From Micromonospora parva (GTDB lineage: Bacteria > Actinomycetota > Actinomycetes > Mycobacteriales > Micromonosporaceae): DNA of 64,000 nt. Both the position numbers and the translations under genes were made by a program. Location: contig NZ_JNZS01000009.1 in the NCBI RefSeq assembly GCF_000718515.1, positions 186,001 to 250,000 on the forward strand. The letters are read 5' to 3'. The notes under the pieces are model-generated. The model was not told where the DNA came from. It did no database searches and saw only the letters and a program-made list of their open reading frames with translations. Of the stretch, positions 32,910 to 41,103 are shown in pieces (within the stretch, counting starts at the first letter, position 1; every line of letters starts with the position of its first letter).

Positions 32910-34466
32910 ATGGGTCTTCCACGAAGGTCCGTGCTGATCGGGGTGGCCGCGGCGACAGTGCTGGCCGTCGGCACCCCGGCCCTGGCCGCCGAACCCGTCG
33001 GTGTGGTTCGGGCCGCCGGCGGAGCCACCGCCGTGCCGGACAGCTACATCGTCGTACTCAAGGACAGCGCCGTGGCCCGGGACCGGGTCGGCGACACCGC
33101 GAAGCGGCTCTCCGGCCGCCACGGCGGCACTGTGGCCCGCACCTACGGCGCGGCGCTGCGCGGCTTCGAGGTCACTGTGAGCGCGAACGCGGCGGCGCGG
33201 ATCGCGGCCGACCCGGCGGTGGCGTACGTCGAGCAGAACCACACCGTCTCGATCTCCGGCACGCAGGCCAACCCGCCCTCCTGGGGTCTGGACCGGATCG
33301 ACCAGCGCAACCTGCCGTTGGACAGCTCCTACACCTACCCCAACACGGCGAGCAACGTGCACGCCTACATCATCGACACCGGCATCCGGTTCTCCCACAA
33401 CGACTTCGGCGGCCGGGCCACCTCCGGCTACGACGCCGTCGACGGCGGGTCGGCCGACGACTGCAACGGGCACGGCACGCACGTCGCCGGCACCGTCGGC
33501 GGGTCCGCGTACGGGGTGGCCAAGGCCGTCCAGCTCGTCGGCGTACGGGTGCTGAACTGCTCCGGTAGTGGCACCAACGCCGGTGTGATCGCCGGCGTCG
33601 ACTGGGTCACCGCGAACGCGATCAAGCCGGCCGTGGCGAACATGAGCCTCGGCGGTGGCGCGAACAGCTCCCTGGACAACGCCGTGCGCAACTCGATCGC
33701 CTCAGGCGTCACGTACGGCCTGGCGGCCGGCAACGACAGCGGCGCGAACGCCTGCAACACCTCGCCGGCGCGCACCACGGAAGCCATCACGGTGGGCTCG
33801 ACGACCAGCTCGGACGCCCGGTCGTCGTTCTCCAACGTCGGCACCTGCCTGGACATCTTCGCGCCCGGCTCGTCGATCACCTCGGCCTGGTACACCAGCA
33901 ACACCGCCACCAACACGATCAGCGGCACCTCGATGGCCACCCCGCACGTGGTCGGAGCGGCGGCCCTGGTGGCCAGCGCCAACCCGAGCTGGACCCCGGC
34001 TCAGGTCCGCAACCAACTGGTGGCCAACGCGACCCCGAACGTGGTGGGCAACCCCGGCTCCGGCTCGCCGAACCTGTTGCTCTACGTGGGTACCGGCAGC
34101 ACCCCGCCGCCGCCCACCGGCTGCACCGGCACCAACGGCACCGACGTGTCGATCCCGGACGCCGGCTCGGCGGTGACCAGCTCGATCACCATCTCCGGCT
34201 GCGGTCGCAACGCTTCCTCGGCCTCCACGGTGGCGGTGAACATCGTGCACACCTACCGCGGTGACCTGGTCATCGACCTGCTCGCCCCGGACGGCAGCTC
34301 GTACCGGCTGAAGAACAGCAGCACCTCGGACAGCGCGGACAACGTCAACGCCACGTACACGGTCAACGTGTCCGGTGAGGCCGCCGACGGCATCTGGCGG
34401 CTCCAGGTGCGCGACACCTACTCGGCCGACACCGGCTACATCAACACCTGGACCCTGACCGTCTGA
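32910..34466 (+). CDS. Secreted S8 subtilisin-like protease with P domain
   Basis: A 518-residue exported serine protease. Residues 1-27 are a signal peptide; 43-113 form an I9 inhibitor propeptide (SYIVVLKDSAV to VAYVEQNH). The catalytic domain (about 122-395) has Asp156 (IIDTGI), His188 (GHGTHVAGT), oxyanion Asn275 (AAGND) and Ser341 (GTSMATPH), a proteinase K/aqualysin-like arrangement. A short Pro linker leads to a proprotein convertase P-like domain (405-518) with HTYRGDLVIDLLAPDG and WRLQVRDTYSADTGYINTWTL. GGGAGGTAGGAG precedes ATG 32910. It probably acts in extracellular nutrition or surface processing. Confidence 0.95.
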   Translation: MGLPRRSVLIGVAAATVLAVGTPALAAEPVGVVRAAGGATAVPDSYIVVLKDSAVARDRVGDTAKRLSGRHGGTVARTYGAALRGFEVTVSANAAARIAADPAVAYVEQNHTVSISGTQANPPSWGLDRIDQRNLPLDSSYTYPNTASNVHAYIIDTGIRFSHNDFGGRATSGYDAVDGGSADDCNGHGTHVAGTVGGSAYGVAKAVQLVGVRVLNCSGSGTNAGVIAGVDWVTANAIKPAVANMSLGGGANSSLDNAVRNSIASGVTYGLAAGNDSGANACNTSPARTTEAITVGSTTSSDARSSFSNVGTCLDIFAPGSSITSAWYTSNTATNTISGTSMATPHVVGAAALVASANPSWTPAQVRNQLVANATPNVVGNPGSGSPNLLLYVGTGSTPPPPTGCTGTNGTDVSIPDAGSAVTSSITISGCGRNASSASTVAVNIVHTYRGDLVIDLLAPDGSSYRLKNSSTSDSADNVNATYTVNVSGEAADGIWRLQVRDTYSADTGYINTWTLTV

Positions 34467-34483
34467 CCGGTCTCCCCACGACC

Positions 34484-34515
34484 GAGGCCCCACCCGGCAC
34501 GCCGGGTGGGGCCTC
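34484..34515. terminator. Perfect 15-bp bidirectional terminator
   Basis: GAGGCCCCACCCGGC and its complement separated by AC (effective loop four or more nt), between the convergent protease and glycosyltransferase genes. Confidence 0.8.
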
Positions 34516-34517
34516 GC

Positions 34518-34563
34518 GTCGTAGGGCTCAGACCGAGAAGGTCGTAGGGCTCAGACCGAGAAG
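34518..34563. repeat. Exact 23-bp tandem duplication at a gene end
   Basis: Two adjacent identical 23-mers (34518-34540 and 34541-34563) beginning GTCGTAGGGCTCAGACCGAG. The second copy contains the last codons and stop (TCA on the plus strand at 34551-34553) of the glycosyltransferase gene; the first copy repeats them just beyond the stop. Confidence 0.9.
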
Positions 34564-35357
34564 CTGGCCGGCCGCTCGGTGGCCGGCGCCGGCGGGCGGG
34601 CCTTCCACAGGCCGAGCTTCTGCGCGACCAGGCGGCTCAGGTAGGCCGGGTTGAGGATGATGTAGCGGCGCCAGAGCCGCTTCGGCTCCAGACCGAGGCG
34701 CCAGAACCACTCCAGGCCGGCACGCTGCATCCACGGCGGGGGCTGGCGCAACAGCCCGGCGTGGTAGTCGAAGGCCGCGCCGACCGCCATCAGCGGCATG
34801 TCGAGCAGTGGCCGCATGGCGTACGTGAAGACCTCCTGGCGCGGGCAGCCGAGGCCGACCAGGACCAGCCGGGCACCGCTGGACCGGATTCGGTCGGCGA
34901 TCTCGGCGTCCTCGCCGGGCTGGACGGCACGGAACTTGGACGGCTCCACCCCGGCGATCTTCAGCGCCGGGAACATCCGCTCCAGGGCCGGGATCAACCG
35001 GGCGAGGGTCTCCTCGGTCGAGCCGTACAGGTAGACCGGCAGCCCTTCGTCCGCGAACCGCGACAGCACGTGCAGGGTCAGGGTCGGCCCGTACACCCGG
35101 TCGCTGAGCCCGGCGTGGTGCAGCAGGTTGAGCGCCCACCGCACCGGCTGCCCGTCCGGCGTGACCACGTCGAAGGAGTTGAGCCGCGCGTTGTGCGCCG
35201 GGTCGAGCACCCCGGTCATCACACCGTGCACGGCAAGCGCGGTCAGCGCGAGGGGACGCCGTTCGTGCGCCGCGGTCACCACCGCGTCGGTCGCCGTGGC
35301 GTAGTCGGTGGCGTCGACCAGGACGCCGAGCACGTTGCGCTTGGTTCGGCTACTCAC
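34551..35357 (-). CDS. WecG/TagA/CpsF family glycosyltransferase
   Basis: A 268-residue GT26-family enzyme that adds an N-acetyl-mannosamine- or related sugar to a lipid-linked acceptor in wall or capsule polymer synthesis. Visible motifs are [14 protein letters not shown] (with catalytic-type Asp near 70), [27 protein letters not shown] and [19 protein letters not shown], then the C-terminal [21 protein letters not shown] tail. GTG 35357 overlaps the stop of the epimerase gene by 4 nt (GTGA), so the two are coupled and probably act on one glycan. Its own 3' end carries a 23-bp tandem duplication. Confidence 0.92.
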   Translation of the reverse strand: MSSRTKRNVLGVLVDATDYATATDAVVTAAHERRPLALTALAVHGVMTGVLDPAHNARLNSFDVVTPDGQPVRWALNLLHHAGLSDRVYGPTLTLHVLSRFADEGLPVYLYGSTEETLARLIPALERMFPALKIAGVEPSKFRAVQPGEDAEIADRIRSSGARLVLVGLGCPRQEVFTYAMRPLLDMPLMAVGAAFDYHAGLLRQPPPWMQRAGLEWFWRLGLEPKRLWRRYIILNPAYLSRLVAQKLGLWKARPPAPATERPASFSV

Positions 35358-36427
35358 GGCTGGGCCACCCACTTGTCCACGTTGGCCTCGTAGATTTCCC
35401 GCAGGATCATCGGCACGTCGTAAGTGATCTTCCAGTCCGGATACTGCGCCTCGAACCGCGCCATGCTGCTGACGTACCACTGGTGGTCGCCGGTGCGGTT
35501 CTGCTCGACATAGTTGATCCGCGCCTCCCGGCCGGTGATCTCCTCCGCGATGCGGAACGCCTCGATGTGGGAGGTGTTGGAGTGGCGACCGCCGCCGAGG
35601 TTGTAGACCTCCGCGGAGCGGGGGGCCCGGAAGAACGCCTCGAACGCGGTCAGCACGTCGTGGGAGTGGATCGCGTCCCGGACCATCTTGCCCTTGTAAC
35701 CGAACAGGTTGTACGTCCGGCCCTCCATGACGCAGCGCATCAGATAGGCCAGGAACCCGTGCAGTTCGGCGGCGGAGTGCGCCGGGCCGGTCAGGGTGCC
35801 GCCCCGGAAGCAGGCGGTCTTCATGTCGAAGTAGCGCCCGTACTCCTGGACCATCACGTCCGCGGCGACCTTGGAGGCGCCGAAGACGGAGTGCAGTGAG
35901 TGGTCGATCGACATCTCTTCGGTGATGCCCTGGTACCAGCGGTGGTCCTCGGGCAGCTCGTACCGGGTCTCCAGCTCGACCAGCGGCAGGCTGTTGGGCC
36001 GGTCGCCGTAGACCTTGTTGGTCGAGCAGTGGATGAACGGCACGTCGATCGCGTGTCGGCGGGTGTTCTCCAGCATGTTGAGCGTGCCGCCGGCGTTCAC
36101 GTCGAAGTCCGTGTACGGCTCCTTGGCGGCCCAGTCGTGGCTCGGCTGCGCGGCGCTGTGGATCACCACGGCGATGTCCGAGCTGTACTTCTTGAACACC
36201 TGCTCCAGGCCGTCCCGGTCCCGGATGTCCACCGCGAAATGGGTGTAGGCGTTACCCAGGTCACGACTGAGCCGTTCAAGGCTCCAGGAGGTGGAACCGT
36301 CCTCGCCGAAGAAGTACCGGCGCATGTCGTTGTCGATGCCCACGACATCCAGACCGAGGCCGGCGAAATGCCGGACGGCCTCGGAGCCGATCAGACCACC
36401 CGACCCTGTCACCAACGCGACACTCAC
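35354..36427 (-). CDS. NAD-dependent sugar epimerase/dehydratase
   Basis: A 357-residue extended short-chain dehydrogenase. The NAD motif is [18 protein letters not shown] (about 6-23). The catalytic Tyr-x3-Lys of typical SDRs is not obvious: the usual region reads [11 protein letters not shown], with Lys present but the Tyr replaced by Phe. The STNKVYGD segment is the Ser/Thr site. The family member looks like the CDP-paratose 2-epimerase-like group. GTG 36427 is set by AGGAG six nt upstream, over ATG 36445. It is followed, with a 4-nt overlap, by the TagA-type transferase and probably makes or modifies its sugar donor. Exact reaction unknown. Confidence 0.87.
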   Translation of the reverse strand: MSVALVTGSGGLIGSEAVRHFAGLGLDVVGIDNDMRRYFFGEDGSTSWSLERLSRDLGNAYTHFAVDIRDRDGLEQVFKKYSSDIAVVIHSAAQPSHDWAAKEPYTDFDVNAGGTLNMLENTRRHAIDVPFIHCSTNKVYGDRPNSLPLVELETRYELPEDHRWYQGITEEMSIDHSLHSVFGASKVAADVMVQEYGRYFDMKTACFRGGTLTGPAHSAAELHGFLAYLMRCVMEGRTYNLFGYKGKMVRDAIHSHDVLTAFEAFFRAPRSAEVYNLGGGRHSNTSHIEAFRIAEEITGREARINYVEQNRTGDHQWYVSSMARFEAQYPDWKITYDVPMILREIYEANVDKWVAQP

Positions 36428-36500
36428 ACGCCACTCCTGGTCCATCGGAGGCAGAATCCATCGGAGCATAGCGTGACGTCCGGCACGCCCCGATATGACG

Positions 36501-36528
36501 GAAGGGCTCCGCATATGCGGAGCCCTTC
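36501..36528. terminator. Palindromic terminator beside tRNA-Leu
   Basis: A 28-nt perfect palindrome, arms GAAGGGCTCCGCAT and ATGCGGAGCCCTTC. It lies six nt downstream of the tRNA-Leu 3' end on the minus strand. Confidence 0.75.
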
Positions 36529-36533
36529 GTCGG

Positions 36534-36619
36534 TGGTGGGGATGGGGGGAGTTGAACCCCCACGCCCTTTCGGGCACACGGACCTGAACCGTGCGCGTCT
36601 GCCATTCCGCCACATCCCC
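36534..36619 (-). tRNA. tRNA-Leu (anticodon CAG)
   Basis: An 86-nt cloverleaf. The acceptor is GGGGATG/CATCCCC with encoded CCA. The anticodon stem CACGG/CCGTG encloses TTCAGGT, so the anticodon is CAG, reading CUG. The long variable arm (TGCCCGAAAGGGCGT) and T-arm GGGGG-TTCAACT-CCCCC are those of a class II leucine tRNA. It lies beside fhaA, as in other actinobacteria. Confidence 0.97.
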
Positions 36620-36819
36620 GTGGCACAACCCGGAACACCTTAGCCGCCCTGGCCCCGCTGTCGCCAACGGGCCCCGGGAATACTACGCTGTTCCCGGCGC
36701 TCGCCACGAGCGGTTACCGTTCGTGGCGGACGAAAGATTAGCACGACAGTCCCGGCCCTTCCGAACGGGTCGAGAGCAGCCGGCCGAGCGGCGTGTGAGC
36801 TGCGCGCGCGCCGGCCGGA

Positions 36820-36825
36820 TACCAT
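36820..36825 (+). promoter_or_regulatory. -10 element for the fhaA operon
   Basis: TACCAT, predicting a start near 36832. This lies downstream of ATG 36827 and upstream of the GAGGAGGAG and GTG 36854, which supports the latter start. Confidence 0.4.
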
Positions 36826-36853
36826 CATGTCCTCGGGACCCGAGGAGGAGCCG

Positions 36854-37615
36854 GTGAGCGTGCTGCAACGCTTCGAGAAGCGTCTGGAAGGCCTGGTCGA
36901 AGGGGCCTTCGCCAAGGTCTTCAAAGGGGTGGTCCACCCCGTGGAGATCCTCAACGCCATGCAGCGGGAGGCCGAGGCGCACAAGGCGATCCTGGCCGGT
37001 GGGCGCACGTTGGTGCCCAACCGCTACGTGATCGATCTCTCGCCGTTCGACCATAGTCGGCTGGCGCCGTACGCCGCCGCGCTGGCCCAGGAGTTGGCCC
37101 AGTCGCAGGCGGAGTTCATCGGCGAGCAGGCGTGGACGGTCTACGGCGACGTGATCGTCGAGATCGAGCGAGGTGAGGGCCTCGACACGGGCATGTTCCG
37201 GGTCACGGCCGAGGTCTACACCGGCGGCGAGGTCGCCCCGGTGTCGGCACCCGGCTACGACGCCGGCCCGCCCGCCTACCCCGCGTACGACCAGGGCGGT
37301 GGCTACGGTCCGCCGCCCGGGCACGGCGGCGGTCGCAACGTGCGGCTGGTCTCCGGCGACGGTCGCACCTATCCCCTCCAGATGGGGTCGACGGTGATCG
37401 GTCGTGGCGACCAGGCCAACCTGCGGCTGCCCGACGTGGGCATCTCCCGGCGACACGCCCGGCTGGATTTCGACGGGGGCCAGGTCGTGCTGACCGACCT
37501 GGGTTCGACCAACGGCACCATGGTGAACGGGCAGCGGGTCTCCGCCGTCGCGCTCAACCCCGGTGACATGGTCCAGCTCGGTACGACGACGCTGACCTTC
37601 CGCGTGGACGGCTGA
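36854..37615 (+). CDS. fhaA: FhaA, DUF3662 and FHA domain protein
   Basis: A 253-residue cytoplasmic adaptor. Residues 1-118 form the DUF3662 domain (SVLQRFEKRLEGLVEGAFAKVFKG at the start), a Gly/Pro/Tyr-rich linker spans 120-155, and the FHA domain fills 160-250 with phosphothreonine-binding IGRGDQANLRL, SRRHARL and DLGSTNGTMVNG. In mycobacteria FhaA is bound by the phosphorylated pseudokinase MviN/MurJ and by PknB, tuning peptidoglycan and division. The linker is much shorter than in M. tuberculosis. GTG 36854 has GAGGAGGAG just upstream. It heads the seven-gene run ending at pknB. Confidence 0.94.
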   Translation: MSVLQRFEKRLEGLVEGAFAKVFKGVVHPVEILNAMQREAEAHKAILAGGRTLVPNRYVIDLSPFDHSRLAPYAAALAQELAQSQAEFIGEQAWTVYGDVIVEIERGEGLDTGMFRVTAEVYTGGEVAPVSAPGYDAGPPAYPAYDQGGGYGPPPGHGGGRNVRLVSGDGRTYPLQMGSTVIGRGDQANLRLPDVGISRRHARLDFDGGQVVLTDLGSTNGTMVNGQRVSAVALNPGDMVQLGTTTLTFRVDG

Positions 37616-37621
37616 GCCGCC

Positions 37622-38107
37622 TTGCCGGAACTGGTCATCACCGTTGCCCGGTTCGGGTTCCTGATCCTGCTGTGGATCTTCGTGTTCACGGTGGTCGGCG
37701 TGATCCGCCGGGACCTCTTCGCGGGCGCCCGGTCCGGTCGCCTGGTGGCCGCGCCACGCGCGGTGGGCGCCTCGACGGGGCAGGCGGCCAAGCCAGCGAA
37801 GGTGAAGCGGGGTAGGGCGGCGCACCAGTTGGTGGTGACAGCCGGCCAGCTGGCCGGCACCAGGATCACTCTCGGTGAAGCTCAGATCACCATCGGTCGA
37901 GCCGAGGACTCCACCCTGGTCATCACCGACGACTACGCCTCCGCGCGACACGCCCGGCTCGTGCCGCGTGACGGGCAGTGGTACGTCGAGGACCTCGGCT
38001 CGACTAACGGCACGTACCTCGATCGCGCTAAGGTCTCCGGACCAACCCCCGTCCCCCTCGGCGTGCCGATCCGGATCGGCCGCACTTCCCTCGAATTACG
38101 GCCATGA
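37622..38107 (+). CDS. fhaB: FhaB, membrane-anchored FHA protein
   Basis: A 161-residue protein with an N-terminal membrane helix (about 5-27, VARFGFLILLWIFVFTVVGVI), the short motif RRDLF, and a C-terminal FHA domain (75-160: TIGRAEDSTLVI, SARHARL, DLGSTNGTYLD). Homologues (FipA/FhaB) recruit phosphorylated division proteins such as FtsZ and FtsQ partners. The start is TTG 37622. The last codons are GAA-TTA-CGG-CCA, so codon 159 is the rare TTA. The stop overlaps the pstP start (ATGA). Confidence 0.93.
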   Translation: MPELVITVARFGFLILLWIFVFTVVGVIRRDLFAGARSGRLVAAPRAVGASTGQAAKPAKVKRGRAAHQLVVTAGQLAGTRITLGEAQITIGRAEDSTLVITDDYASARHARLVPRDGQWYVEDLGSTNGTYLDRAKVSGPTPVPLGVPIRIGRTSLELRP

Positions 38108-39579
38108 CTCTGACCCTGCGCTATGCGGCCCACAGCGACCGCGGTCTGATCCGAGACGGCAATCAAGACTCCGTCTACGCCGGGCCGCGGTTACTCGCCG
38201 TTGCCGACGGCATGGGCGGTATGGCCGCCGGTGACGTCGCCAGCAACATCGTCATCGGTGCCATGGCGCCGCTCGACGAGGACGTCCCGGGGGACGCCCT
38301 CGTCGATGCGTTGCGTTCGGCCGTGGGCACCGCCAACCAACAACTCCGCGACACGGTGGACGCCAACCCGCAGTTGGAGGGGATGGGCACCACGCTGACG
38401 GCGACCCTCTTCACCGGCAGCAAGCTGGGAATGGTCCACATCGGTGACTCGCGGGCCTATCTGCTGCGCAACGGCGAGTTCGCGCAGATCACCAAGGACG
38501 ACACGTACGTCCAGATGCTCGTCGACGAAGGCCGGATCAGCGCCGAGGAGGCGAGCAGCCACCCGCAGCGGTCGCTGCTCACCCGCGCCCTCGACGGTCG
38601 GGACATCGACCCGGAATACTCGGTCCGCCAGGTCATGCCCGGCGACCGGTACCTGATCTGCAGCGACGGCCTCTCGGGTGTGGTCAGCGCCGAAACCATC
38701 GGCGAGACCATGCGGGAGTACGCCGACCCGCAGCAGTGTGTCGAGCGGCTGGTGCAGCTCGCGCTGCGCGGCGGCGGGCCGGACAACATCACGGTGATCA
38801 TCGCCGACGCCACCGACCAGGACATCGTCGAGGCGACCCCGATCGTCGGCGGTGCCGCCGCCCGGGACCGGGGCATGGCGACCTCCGCCGACGACTCGAC
38901 CCCGGCCGCCCGAGCCTCGGCGCTCTCCGCGCCGCGCCCGGCCGCGCCCGAGGAGCCGGCGGCCGCCGACGACGAACCGGACCGGCCGAAACGACGCCCG
39001 GTGCGGACCGCCGCCATGGCGCTGGCCGTGCTGGTGATCGTCGGCGGGGCGGCGTTCGGCGGCTGGACGTACACCCAGCGGCAGTACTACGTGGGAGCCA
39101 CCGAAGAGGGGCAGGTCGCCGTCTTCCGTGGGGTCCAGGGTCAGATCGCCGGGATGGACCTGTCCAGCGTGCACCGCCGCAGCGGCACCCGGCTGGACGA
39201 CCTCACTGTCGCCGCGCAGGACACCGTCAAGGTCGGCATCCGGGCCAAGAGCGAGCCGGACGCCGAGCGTCAGCTCGCCGAGCTGACCAGCGACACCCCC
39301 AGCAACCCCAACCTGAAGCCGCTCTGCCCACTCGACCCGACCGCCGCCGGGGCCAACACGCCCACGCCCACGCCGACGCCGATCGGTTTGACGCCGACCC
39401 CGAACGGCAGCCCGAGCGTCAACGCCTCGTCGACCCCCAACGGGGTTGTCAGCGCAACCCCGACCGCCGGTGCCACCACCGCTCTCGGGGAGGCCGGCGC
39501 GACCACCACACCCGACGTCACGCCCTCAGACTCGGCCACGCCGGCGCTCGACCCGGCCAGTTGCCGGTCTCCTGAGTGA
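38104..39579 (+). CDS. pstP: PstP, PP2C-type Ser/Thr phosphatase
   Basis: A 491-residue PPM phosphatase that dephosphorylates PknA and PknB and their substrates. The catalytic domain (1-240) holds metal ligands in RDGNQDS (18-23), VADGMGG (Asp35), HIGDSR, CSDGLSG and GPDNIT. An acidic linker, one membrane helix (about 301-322) and an extracellular Thr/Pro-rich tail of about 165 residues follow. Codon 30 is TTA (38191-38193). The start overlaps fhaB, and rodA begins 30 nt downstream. Confidence 0.96.
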   Translation: MTLTLRYAAHSDRGLIRDGNQDSVYAGPRLLAVADGMGGMAAGDVASNIVIGAMAPLDEDVPGDALVDALRSAVGTANQQLRDTVDANPQLEGMGTTLTATLFTGSKLGMVHIGDSRAYLLRNGEFAQITKDDTYVQMLVDEGRISAEEASSHPQRSLLTRALDGRDIDPEYSVRQVMPGDRYLICSDGLSGVVSAETIGETMREYADPQQCVERLVQLALRGGGPDNITVIIADATDQDIVEATPIVGGAAARDRGMATSADDSTPAARASALSAPRPAAPEEPAAADDEPDRPKRRPVRTAAMALAVLVIVGGAAFGGWTYTQRQYYVGATEEGQVAVFRGVQGQIAGMDLSSVHRRSGTRLDDLTVAAQDTVKVGIRAKSEPDAERQLAELTSDTPSNPNLKPLCPLDPTAAGANTPTPTPTPIGLTPTPNGSPSVNASSTPNGVVSATPTAGATTALGEAGATTTPDVTPSDSATPALDPASCRSPE

Positions 39580-39609
39580 GCGTCGGCTGAGATACCGAGG
39601 ACTCCACCC

Positions 39610-41103
39610 GTGACCGTAGCGGCCACACCGGCACCCTCGCCCGCCACCGCGGGCGAGCAATCCGGCGTACGCCTGGCGCGGTCGCGCCGCAACGCCGAGC
39701 TGTCCCTGCTGCTGCTCGCGATGGTGCTGGTGGCCGCGTACGGGGCGACCGTCGAAGCGAACCTGCTGGACACGGTCACCTCGGACTTCTGGATGCCGGC
39801 CGCCGCGCTCGGCGCGGTCTTCCTCGGCCTGCACCTGGTCATCCGGTTCCTCGCCCCGTTCGCCGACCCGGCCCTGCTGCCGGCGGTGGCCCTGCTCAAC
39901 GGGCTCGGGGTGGGCTTCCTGCGCCGGATCGACCTGGGCGACGCTCCGGTGGCCGAGCGCGAGAACCTGGCCGTCTTCGCCGGGCAGGGCGGGCGCCAGC
40001 TGGCCTGGACGCTCGGTGCGGTGATCCTCGCCGCCGGACTGCTCGCCATCATGCGTGACCACCGGTCGATCTCGCGGTACGCGTACACCCTGGGGTTGGC
40101 CGGTATCGTGCTGGTGATGATCCCGGCGGTACTGCCGTCGAGCATCTCCGAGATCAACGGCGCGAAGCTGTGGATCCGGGTGGGCAGCTTCTCCATCCAG
40201 CCGGGTGAGTTCGCCAAGCTGGCGCTGCTGGTCTTCTTCGCCTACTACCTGGTGCGCAAGCGTGAGGTGCTGTCGCTGGCCAGCCGGCGCTTCCTCGGCA
40301 TCGACTTCCCCCGTGGCCGTGACCTCGGCCCGGTGGTCGGCGTCTGGCTGATCAGCGTCCTGGTGCTGGTCTTCGAGAAGGACCTGGGCACCTCGCTGCT
40401 CTACTTCGGCATGTTCGTGGTGACGCTCTACATCGCCACCGAACGGGTCAGCTGGCTGCTGATCGGCCTGGTTCTCTTCTTCGGCGGCGCGTACCTCGCC
40501 TACGTCCTCGGCTCGACGGTGGGCGGGCCGTTCGCCAACTTCTACCTGCGGGCGGAGATCTGGCTGGACCCGTTCGCCGACCCGACCGACAAGGGCTACC
40601 AGCTTGTGCAGGGACTGCTCGCCCTCGGCACGGGCGGGCTCTTCGGTGCCGGTCCGGGCGGCGGTCAGCCGGAGATCCTGCCCGAGGTGCAGAACGACTT
40701 CATCTTCGCCGGCATCGGTGAGGAGATCGGCCTCTTCGGTCTCTCCGCGCTGCTGGTGGTCTACCTGCTGATCGTGGAGCGTGGGCTGCGTGCCGCGCTC
40801 GCCGTCCGGGACTCGTTCGGCAAGCTGCTCGCCGGTGGTCTGGCGTTCACCCTCGGCCTCCAGGTCTTCGTGATCGTCGGCGGGATCAGCAAGCTCATCC
40901 CGCTGACCGGTCAGACCACCCCGTTCCTGTCCGCAGGCGGGTCGTCGCTGATGGCCAACTGGCTGCTCATCGCGGTGCTGCTGCGGGTCTCCGACGGCGC
41001 CCGCCGTCCGGTGACCGGAGGAGGCGGCGGCAAGGCCGTCCGTCCCAGCGGCAGCCCGCCGGAGCAGCTGCACGGTGCTCCCACGGAGGTGATCAAGCCG
41101 TGA
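39610..41103 (+). CDS. rodA: RodA/FtsW family peptidoglycan polymerase
   Basis: A 497-residue SEDS glycosyltransferase with about 12 membrane helices, which polymerises lipid II together with a class B PBP. Visible features are KLWIRVGSFSIQPGEFAKLALLVFFA (about 190-218, with the conserved QPGE/KLA region), GTSLLYFGMF, and near the end FIFAGIGEEIGLFG and PLTGQTTPFLSAGGSSLMANW with the conserved TGxxxPFLSxGG loop. GTG of pbpA overlaps its stop by 4 nt, matching the functional pair RodA-PbpA. The N terminus carries a short Pro/Ala-rich cytoplasmic segment. Confidence 0.96.
   Translation: MTVAATPAPSPATAGEQSGVRLARSRRNAELSLLLLAMVLVAAYGATVEANLLDTVTSDFWMPAAALGAVFLGLHLVIRFLAPFADPALLPAVALLNGLGVGFLRRIDLGDAPVAERENLAVFAGQGGRQLAWTLGAVILAAGLLAIMRDHRSISRYAYTLGLAGIVLVMIPAVLPSSISEINGAKLWIRVGSFSIQPGEFAKLALLVFFAYYLVRKREVLSLASRRFLGIDFPRGRDLGPVVGVWLISVLVLVFEKDLGTSLLYFGMFVVTLYIATERVSWLLIGLVLFFGGAYLAYVLGSTVGGPFANFYLRAEIWLDPFADPTDKGYQLVQGLLALGTGGLFGAGPGGGQPEILPEVQNDFIFAGIGEEIGLFGLSALLVVYLLIVERGLRAALAVRDSFGKLLAGGLAFTLGLQVFVIVGGISKLIPLTGQTTPFLSAGGSSLMANWLLIAVLLRVSDGARRPVTGGGGGKAVRPSGSPPEQLHGAPTEVIKP

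Noticed and set aside
36702..36728. Hairpin CGCCACGA/TCGTGGCG upstream of fhaA as an operator
   Set aside because: It is about 100 bp upstream of the predicted promoter, only 8 bp long, and such repeats are common at this GC content.
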